From the NCBI GenBank assembly GCA_026396355.1, contig JAPLWY010000111.1:1-10392 (forward strand): a DNA stretch of 10,392 nt, given 5' to 3'. Positions 6,190-10,392 of this stretch are shown one piece after another (position 1 is the stretch's first letter; the number at the start of each line of letters is the position of its first letter). Below the pieces are notes generated by a model. The model was not told the origin of the DNA and did no database searches. It worked only from the letters and a program-made list of their open reading frames with translations. The DNA is from Microcaldota archaeon (GTDB taxonomy: Archaea > Micrarchaeota > Micrarchaeia > Anstonellales > Anstonellaceae). A program made the position numbers and the translations under genes.

Positions 6190-6207
6190 CGTTGTGGTTA
6201 GAAGTGG

Positions 6208-6213
6208 AAAAAA
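6208..6213 (-). terminator. T6 terminator after pdxT
   Basis: Six T on the minus strand follow immediately after the pdxT TAG stop, and the next minus-strand gene has its own TATA box 19 bases further on. This suits an archaeal U-tract terminator for the pdxS-pdxT operon. Confidence 0.5.
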
Positions 6214-6879
6214 CTAAAGCTTAAGGAAAAACTCGTGGAATTTAGTAGTAGTCAATTCAGGGTGGAAAGTGAGTGCTAAGCAATGCCTGCCGTTTGTCAA
6301 TTGGTAGGCGGCCACTGCTTCTTCCCCTCTGAATGCCACTGGCTGGACGTCTTTTGAGGTTATGGTGAATTTGGGCGCGCGTATGAAAACGCCGGTTATT
6401 TTCCCGAATGGAGTAAGAAGATTGGACTCAAACGAGGCGGATTGCGAGCCATATGCATTGCGCGAAATTGAAATGTCCATTAATTTGAGGAAGCGTTGAG
6501 TCGGAATTGCGCCTTCCACGTTTTTTGCCAGCATTATTGCGCCTGCGCAGGTGCCCATGTATTTCCTGATGCGAAGAATTGGCTCAAACAAGTCAGCCCT
6601 TTCCATGAGCTTGGACATTACAGTGGACTCGCCGCCGGGTATCACTATGCCGTCCAATCCAGCTAAATCAGAAACAGTGCGCACTTCGCGCACCTCTATT
6701 TCCAGCCCGAGCTTTTCAGCAGCGCCCAAAAGCGCGGAAACGTGCTCTTCCACCCCGCCTTGCAGGGCAAGCACGCCTATCGGCTTTGCGCGGTGGGAGA
6801 ATTTGCCTGACTGCCAGCTCACCGCCTCCTGCGGCACTGATTCAAACATCCCGTGTATGCTGCTTTCGTATTTTACCAA
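6214..6879 (-). CDS. pdxT: Pyridoxal 5'-phosphate synthase glutaminase subunit PdxT
   Basis: PdxT hydrolyses glutamine and passes ammonia to PdxS for vitamin B6 (PLP) synthesis in the cytoplasm. Family motifs are IGVLALQGGVEEH (34-46), IVIPGGEST (78-86), the nucleophile elbow GTCAGAI (109-115, catalytic C111), RNAYG (140-144), FIRAP (165-169) and FHPELT (205-210, with H206 and E208 completing the triad). The protein is 221 residues from TTG 6879, against about 190-200 in the family, because some 33 residues precede the usual first strand. Starting at the in-frame ATG 6849 would still leave about 22 extra. TTG 6879 lies eight bases after the pdxS stop, with GGGAT between, so translation is probably coupled to pdxS. 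Confidence 0.95.
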   Translation of the reverse strand: MVKYESSIHGMFESVPQEAVSWQSGKFSHRAKPIGVLALQGGVEEHVSALLGAAEKLGLEIEVREVRTVSDLAGLDGIVIPGGESTVMSKLMERADLFEPILRIRKYMGTCAGAIMLAKNVEGAIPTQRFLKLMDISISRNAYGSQSASFESNLLTPFGKITGVFIRAPKFTITSKDVQPVAFRGEEAVAAYQLTNGRHCLALTFHPELTTTKFHEFFLKL

Positions 6880-6887
6880 GTTTATCC

Positions 6888-7796
6888 CTAGATTCCGCGT
6901 TTTGAAAGCCTTTGGTCAGGCAGAAGCGAATTGACATCAAGGCTGTCCATTGGCTTGCCCAGCCCTTCTGACGCTTTTGCGATTGCAGAGGCGTCGTTGA
7001 AGTGCGCAACCGCATTCACTATTGACTCTGCCCGCTTTTCTGGGTCGGATGACTTGAATATCCCGCTTCCCACAAACACGCCGTCGCAGCCAAGCTGCAT
7101 GCAAAGCGCGGCGTCGGAGGGGGTGGCTATTCCGCCTGCCGCGAAATTCACCACTGGCAGCCTGCCAAGCTCAAACACTTTCTGCACGAGTGAAATGGGA
7201 ACGCGCATATCGTGCGCCAGCTGGGCTATTTCCTGAGGGTTTTTGGTCTTGAGCTCAGACAAGCCCCGGTTCACTGCGCGGATGTGGCGCACTGCCTCCA
7301 CTATGTTGCCTGTGCCTGCCGCGCCCTTGGTGCGTATCATTGCCGCGCCCTCGTTTATCCTGCGGAGGGCCTCGCCCATGTCGCGCGCGCCGCAGACAAA
7401 GGGAAGCTTGAATTTCCACTTGTCAATGTGGTACTCTGCATCAGCCGGGGTGAGCACCTCGGATTCATCAATATAGTCGACTTGGAGAGACTGGAGCACC
7501 TGCGCCTCGACAAAATGCCCTATCCTGCACTTTGCCATCACGGGGATGCTTACCGCGTCTTTTATCTCCAGAATCTTTTGGGGATCAGCCATCCTTGCCA
7601 CTCCCCCGAACTTCCTTATGTCAGAAGGGACCATTTCAAGCGCCATTACAGCCACTGCGCCTGATTCCTCTGCAAGGCGCGCCTGGTCGGCGTTGATGAC
7701 ATCCATTATCACCCCGCCCTTGAGCATCTGCGCCAAGCCAGCCTTGACCGCGAACGTCCCTGCGGAGGATTTTTGCTGCGATGAATCGTTTTTCAA
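6888..7796 (-). CDS. pdxS: Pyridoxal 5'-phosphate synthase lyase subunit PdxS
   Basis: PdxS condenses ribose 5-phosphate, glyceraldehyde 3-phosphate and PdxT-derived ammonia into PLP, usually as a dodecamer decorated with PdxT. The 302 residues contain the near-invariant GGVIMDVINADQARLAEESG (D32 matching the active-site aspartate), PVMAKCRIGH (K89, first Schiff-base lysine), IDESEVLTPAD, RTKGAAGTGN (K157, second lysine) and NFAAGGIATPSDAALCMQLG with VGSGIFKS. All three key residues sit eight positions later than in the Bacillus subtilis numbering I recall, owing to a slightly longer N-terminus. The TTG start at 7796 has AGGTG at 7802-7806, five bases upstream, and a TATA box 32-40 bases upstream. 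The C-terminus is SKRGI rather than the common ERGW. Confidence 0.97.
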   Translation of the reverse strand: MKNDSSQQKSSAGTFAVKAGLAQMLKGGVIMDVINADQARLAEESGAVAVMALEMVPSDIRKFGGVARMADPQKILEIKDAVSIPVMAKCRIGHFVEAQVLQSLQVDYIDESEVLTPADAEYHIDKWKFKLPFVCGARDMGEALRRINEGAAMIRTKGAAGTGNIVEAVRHIRAVNRGLSELKTKNPQEIAQLAHDMRVPISLVQKVFELGRLPVVNFAAGGIATPSDAALCMQLGCDGVFVGSGIFKSSDPEKRAESIVNAVAHFNDASAIAKASEGLGKPMDSLDVNSLLPDQRLSKRGI

Positions 7797-7827
7797 AAGA
7801 ACACCTGCGAAAAGATGGGAAAGCCTG

Positions 7828-7836
7828 TATTAAATA
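7828..7836 (-). promoter_or_regulatory. pdxS: TATA box for pdxS-pdxT
   Basis: On the minus strand this reads TATTTAATA, 32-40 bases upstream of the TTG start of pdxS. It predicts a very short leader that still contains the AGGTG ribosome-binding site at 7802-7806. Confidence 0.5.
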
Positions 7837-7840
7837 GGTT

Positions 7841-7854
7841 TTGGCAAATGCCAA
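7841..7854. promoter_or_regulatory. Palindromic operator candidate upstream of pdxS
   Basis: TTGGCAAATGCCAA is a perfect six-base inverted repeat around a two-base centre. It lies four bases upstream of the pdxS TATA box, where archaeal activators or repressors can act. The half-sites match those flanking the hairpin at 1421-1450. No regulator is identified. Confidence 0.45.
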
Positions 7855-7934
7855 GTTTTGCGCATTTGGAAAAGGGGAAAATGGCTGGAAAGGAGTAGCG
7901 AAGAAAAACTGTCATTTCGGCTAGAACCACTTCA

Positions 7935-7941
7935 CATAAAA
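7935..7941 (+). promoter_or_regulatory. Possible TATA box for the nuclease gene
   Basis: CATAAAA lies 23-29 bases before ATG 7964, and no Shine-Dalgarno sequence precedes the ATG, which suggests a leaderless transcript. It is a weak match to the consensus. Confidence 0.3.
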
Positions 7942-7963
7942 CCCTTCTGCTTGAAATAAGCCC

Positions 7964-8488
7964 ATGATTCGCGGCGGCACGGGCGGAAGAACCCCTCAAA
8001 AGCACGGGCTTCACTTTGAGAAAAGAACTGATTTTGCCACAGTAATTGCCAAAATGCCGGGCTATTCCGTAGTTGGCGACGTTATCCTGTTTGAAGGCAA
8101 GGAGATTGCCCGCCTTTACAAGAAAAACAAGCTGTATTCCGGGCTCCTGACGCCAATGGGCGTAGAATATAGGAAGCTCATTTCCAAGCGGCTTCTTCCG
8201 GATGATGCCGTGCTTGTGCTGGTGAATAAGACGCTTTACATTGTGGAAGTGAAATTCCAAACAGTTTCCGGCTCAGTTGATGAAAAGCTCCAAACCTGCG
8301 ATTTCAAGCTGAAGCAGTACAAGAAGTGAATTGGTGAACTGGGCTTGAATGTCAAATATGTCTATATTTTGAATGATTGGTTCAAAAAGCCGGAATACAA
8401 AGACGTTTTGGACTACGTCAAGAGAGTTGGATGCGATTATTTCTTTAATGAGATTCCCCTTGAATATTTAGGATTACCCGCTAAGTAA
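7964..8488 (+). pseudogene. PD-(D/E)XK type II restriction endonuclease-like gene with an in-frame stop
   Basis: The frame opens at ATG 7964 and reads 121 codons to TGA at 8327-8329. It then stays open in the same frame for 52 more codons (IGELGLNVKYVYILNDWFKK and on) to TAA 8486-8488. The two parts read as one protein of about 174 residues. The catalytic core lies before the stop: HGLHFEK (14-20), PDD (79-81) and VEVKFQ (94-99), giving PD-x14-E-x-K, followed by GSVDEKLQTCDFK (103-115). The lost tail begins with a hydrophobic strand (VKYVYILNDWF) likely to belong to the nuclease fold. One base change explains the stop. Readthrough is unlikely because TGA ends another gene here, but a sequencing or assembly error cannot be excluded. 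Linkage to a Dam-type methyltransferase supports a restriction function. Confidence 0.7.
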
Positions 8489-8513
8489 ACGAAACATAGA
8501 ATGTGGTGAGGAT

Positions 8514-9059
8514 TTGACGAAGGATGATAGTGTTTATGTAGAACATGACATCGTTATGTCTTTAACTGATAAAGACCGCCGAACCCTTAGAAGTAAAATT
8601 GTCAACATATTTCTAAATGAAGATTGCGGCCATTGGAAAGATGGCAAAAAACAAGTTATGCGCTACAAATATTATGTGGAATCGCTTGCAGATGGGCGGA
8701 GAATCTACCTCTATCGCCCAACTTATCTGAACAAAGGAATCGATTTTCAAGTGACTGTTGAAAAGTATGATGGTGCTGAAGATGGACGCCCAAGCCATGA
8801 GGATATTCTTGATGACTTGAAGAACAAGAAAGCAAATGAGCCGCAGATATACCTGAAATTAATCGAAGCAATTACACGCGTCTGGAATTGTGAAGAACCA
8901 AATGTTGTCATGCGGGAGTATCCAGGCTTTAATTTTACGTGTGGGCACTCTGTTGAACTGCTTCTCAAAGCGCTTAAATGGCTGTTCATAGAGCAAGACG
9001 TTACTTATTGGAATTACGTTGGCCGAGAAAAACTGATGGCAGCTATAAAATCAGTTTAA
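8514..9059 (+). CDS. Unrecognised 181-residue protein in the restriction-modification cassette
   Basis: I cannot assign a family. The protein is soluble, with no membrane segment. It begins with acidic residues and SLTDKDRRTLRSKIVNIFLN, then GHWKDGKKQVMRYKYYVESLADGRRIYLYRP, which looks like strands of a compact fold. A charged linker follows (EDGRPSHEDILDDLKNKKANEP), then a helical C-terminus with LLLKALKWLFIEQDVTYWNY. The TTG start at 8514 has a strong GGTGAGG at 8505-8511. It follows the interrupted nuclease gene by 25 bases on the same strand and overlaps the convergent methyltransferase gene by four bases. That tight packing suggests an accessory restriction-modification role, such as a second nuclease subunit or controller, but this is inference from position. 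It is more AT-rich than the methyltransferase. Confidence 0.7.
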   Translation: MTKDDSVYVEHDIVMSLTDKDRRTLRSKIVNIFLNEDCGHWKDGKKQVMRYKYYVESLADGRRIYLYRPTYLNKGIDFQVTVEKYDGAEDGRPSHEDILDDLKNKKANEPQIYLKLIEAITRVWNCEEPNVVMREYPGFNFTCGHSVELLLKALKWLFIEQDVTYWNYVGREKLMAAIKSV

Positions 9060-9922
9060 TTGGTTGCGACCATTTCTTCAACGAGCTTCCTCTGGGCTAT
9101 CTTGGGCTCCCAGTTTCGCACGATTAGCTCCCTTATCTTGCCCCTGCCTTCCGCCTTGCAGTTGATCATCCTGCTTGCATGGACTATTTCCGGCTCAAAT
9201 TCAGCGTAAAGGTCAGACGTAAAATCTGAGTAGGAATTGCTGAGGAGCACAAAACAGCCTTTGGAATCAAGCTCTTTGTAGGTTTTCAGAAGCTTCTTCT
9301 GTTCGTTCTCCCCAAAGCCATCCTTTGTATAGCCTGTAAAGTTCGATGTCTTTGAGATTGGGAAGTAAGGCGGATCGAAATAAATGAAGTCGCCTCTCTT
9401 TGCATTCTTCAGGACGATTGCGAAATCCCCACAATAAAGCTCGTCTTTTTGCAAAGCGCGGTGCACAAGCATAAGGTTTTGGCTGTCAAGTATCTTGGGG
9501 TTGTCGTATCTGCCGAATGGAACGTTGAAACCTCCGCTGGAATTTACGCGGTATAGTCCATTGAAAGCCGTCTTGTTCAGGTAGATGAAGCGGGCGGCTC
9601 TCTCAACGTCTGTTTTTGGCTTGGAAGCGCGTATTTTGTAATAGGCTGTTTCATCGTTGACATAAGGAGGCGACGCAAGCTCTGACATGAGCTCGAAAAC
9701 CTCATTTTTGATTACAGAGTAAGTGTTTATCAGTTCTGCGTTTGAGTCGCTGAGATACGCCCTCTTTATCCTGTTCATTGCTTCCAGCCTGAAAAAGAGC
9801 GCTCCACCGCCTATAAACGGCTCGTGGTAATTTTCAAAATAAGGCAATCCTTCTGTCAACTCATCCAAAAGCTGCCGTTTCCCGCCGGCCCACTTAACAA
9901 ACGGTCTTGCCTCTTCGAGCAT
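9056..9922 (-). CDS. dam: DNA adenine methyltransferase, D12 class (Dam/MboI-M type)
   Basis: This enzyme transfers a methyl group from S-adenosylmethionine to N6 of adenine in a short DNA site. The 288 residues are the usual length for the class. Motifs run in the alpha order: PFVKWAGGKRQLL (7-19, motif X), HEPFIGGGALFF (33-44, motif I, cofactor loop), LSDSNAELIN (57-66), NKTAFNGLYRVN (116-127) and the catalytic YFDPPY (181-186, motif IV), then VLLSNS (225-230). GATC is a common target of the class but cannot be read from the sequence. The ATG at 9922 has GGGGAG at 9928-9933, five bases upstream. It is convergent with the nuclease and unknown genes. The gene is intact although its apparent partner nuclease is interrupted. 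Confidence 0.95.
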   Translation of the reverse strand: MLEEARPFVKWAGGKRQLLDELTEGLPYFENYHEPFIGGGALFFRLEAMNRIKRAYLSDSNAELINTYSVIKNEVFELMSELASPPYVNDETAYYKIRASKPKTDVERAARFIYLNKTAFNGLYRVNSSGGFNVPFGRYDNPKILDSQNLMLVHRALQKDELYCGDFAIVLKNAKRGDFIYFDPPYFPISKTSNFTGYTKDGFGENEQKKLLKTYKELDSKGCFVLLSNSYSDFTSDLYAEFEPEIVHASRMINCKAEGRGKIRELIVRNWEPKIAQRKLVEEMVATN

Positions 9923-9952
9923 AGGTTCTCCCCGTCATTAATCCAGCTCCTT

Positions 9953-9964
9953 GGTTTTAATACC
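9953..9964 (-). promoter_or_regulatory. TATA-like box for the methyltransferase gene
   Basis: On the minus strand this reads GGTATTAAAACC, 31-42 bases upstream of ATG 9922. It is also nearly palindromic, so a regulator could bind over it. Confidence 0.4.
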
Positions 9965-10021
9965 TTGCTAGACCTCCGTGCCGGTGGAAGATGGAGGGAA
10001 AATTTGCACTCAGAGGTGGGA

Positions 10022-10159
10022 ATTTTTGCGCGGTTTTCCATGTTCGCAAGTCAAGGCAAAATCTGCAGACAGATTTTGGCTGCTATTGGAAATTGCGCAT
10101 GCACGCAATTTACAATACAAAAAACACAAGCTACGAATAGAAAAAAAGCGCGCAAAAAT
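10022..10159. repeat. Nested inverted-repeat cluster in an intergenic region
   Basis: An outer perfect 11-base inverted repeat (ATTTTTGCGCG at 10022-10032 and CGCGCAAAAAT at 10149-10159) encloses two perfect hairpins. One is CAAAATCTG-CAGA-CAGATTTTG at 10057-10078. The other is AAATTGCG-CATGCA-CGCAATTT at 10090-10111. Together they could fold as a three-way branched structure in RNA or DNA. Short overlapping ORFs here show no protein-like pattern. This is part of the 9923-10335 stretch, which contains no confident gene. Confidence 0.55.
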
Positions 10160-10162
10160 ACG

Positions 10163-10170
10163 CTTATAAA
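10163..10170 (+). promoter_or_regulatory. Possible TATA box in the right-hand intergenic region
   Basis: CTTATAAA resembles an archaeal TATA box and would start transcription near 10188-10195. An ATG at 10190 opens a hydrophobic frame that stays open to the window edge, so this may serve a leaderless gene or an RNA. A second candidate, CTATATATTG at 10231-10240, lies further on. Confidence 0.3.
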
Positions 10171-10257
10171 CCTGTTCATCTGATATGGTATGCAAGCCCT
10201 ACGGGTTGTGGTTGGCTTACCCCTGAAACACTATATATTGTGGTTTTTGGGGTTTTT

Positions 10258-10323
10258 GCGGAAACTGATTTTCCGCCTGATTGCCCATCTGGCTTGCAAT
10301 TCACAGATTCGATTGATTGCAAG
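10258..10323 (+). promoter_or_regulatory. Two hairpins in a possible structured leader
   Basis: GCGGAAA at 10258-10264 pairs perfectly with TTTCCGC at 10270-10276. CTTGCAAT at 10293-10300 pairs perfectly with ATTGCAAG at 10316-10323. They lie about 20 bases after a TATATA stretch (10232-10237) and end one base before the GGGGTG that precedes ATG 10336. A regulated leader is possible, but no known riboswitch class is recognised. Confidence 0.3.
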
Positions 10324-10335
10324 TGGGGTGTGGGG

Positions 10336-10392
10336 ATGGAGGCGACCGGTTCACAACATGAAAAAGCAGGCGGATCTTCTTTTTCAGCATTG
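10336..10392 (+). CDS. Possible start of a gene running off the right edge
   Basis: ATG 10336 follows GGGGTG at 10325-10330 and reads MEATGSQHEKAGGSSFSAL to the edge. This frame is open back to at least 10141, so the start is not certain; GTG 10330 is also possible. A competing frame from ATG 10190 (MQALRVVVGLPLKHYILWFL and on, including ATG 10358, MKKQADLLFQH) is open to the edge as well. Only one can be coding. The first has more purine-first codons, about 54% against 45% by hand count, which slightly favours it. No family is recognisable from 19 residues. Confidence 0.25.
   Translation, partial: MEATGSQHEKAGGSSFSAL

Noticed and set aside
7793..8260. A 155-codon minus-strand frame across the nuclease gene and pdxS promoter
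   Set aside because: It is antisense to the recognisable PD-(D/E)XK motifs and covers the pdxS promoter region; no protein family pattern is seen.
8327..8329. TGA as a recoded sense codon or selenocysteine
   Set aside because: TGA ends the 5624-6151 gene normally, no selenocysteine insertion structure was noticed nearby, and a simple substitution is the more economical explanation.
10010..10195. A 61-codon minus-strand frame in the intergenic repeat region
   Set aside because: It runs across the inverted repeats, has a low-complexity composition and no ribosome-binding site, so it is likely a chance frame.
9923..10392. A tRNA, RNase P RNA or SRP RNA gene in the right-hand gene-free stretch
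   Set aside because: No cloverleaf, T-loop motif or conserved core of these RNAs could be recognised; only simple hairpins are visible.
1..10392. CRISPR array, insertion sequence or integrase gene
   Set aside because: No regularly spaced repeats, transposase or integrase motifs were found on either strand; the duplicated aIF2 gamma end is the only direct sign of integration.

Overview
The window looks archaeal, at roughly 50% GC. It carries an archaeal translation factor (aIF2 gamma) directly behind the end of what looks like ribosomal protein S6e, an order common in archaea. TATA-box-like sites lie 25-40 bases ahead of most starts, several genes look leaderless, and TTG is used freely as a start. 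I cannot name the lineage. An uncultured, small-genome (DPANN-like) archaeon is possible but only a guess.

Layout. Bases 1-1320 are core translation genes: the S6e tail, then aIF2 gamma. Bases 1321-3232 form a small inserted-looking block with a Schlafen/AlbA_2-type putative ATP-binding regulator and a DUF2283 protein in one transcription unit. The block is bounded by a second, diverged copy of the last 54 bases of the aIF2 gamma gene. Bases 3296-4969 are an AT-richer pair: a membrane-anchored protein with a zinc ribbon, three six-cysteine repeats and a CAP/SCP domain, followed by a small nuclease-like protein. Bases 4996-6151 hold an ACT-domain protein, a divergent 46-residue eight-cysteine protein and an unrecognised protein. 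Bases 6214-7796 are the pdxS-pdxT operon for pyridoxal 5'-phosphate synthase, read leftward, with a palindrome just upstream of its TATA box.

Bases 7964-9922 look like a restriction-modification cassette: a PD-(D/E)XK nuclease gene interrupted by one in-frame TGA, an unrecognised 181-residue protein, and a convergent Dam-type (D12 class) adenine methyltransferase. Bases 9923-10335 have no confident gene but are rich in inverted repeats. A gene may start near the right edge and run out of the window.

The most notable point is the duplicated aIF2 gamma 3' end. It encodes nearly the same C-terminus (14 of 17 residues) with three synonymous codon changes and a different stop codon. This is what is expected when an element integrates into the 3' end of a gene and brings its own replacement end, or when a diverged homologous fragment recombines in. 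The second most notable point is the restriction module, where a single nonsense codon may have disarmed the nuclease while the methyltransferase stays intact.
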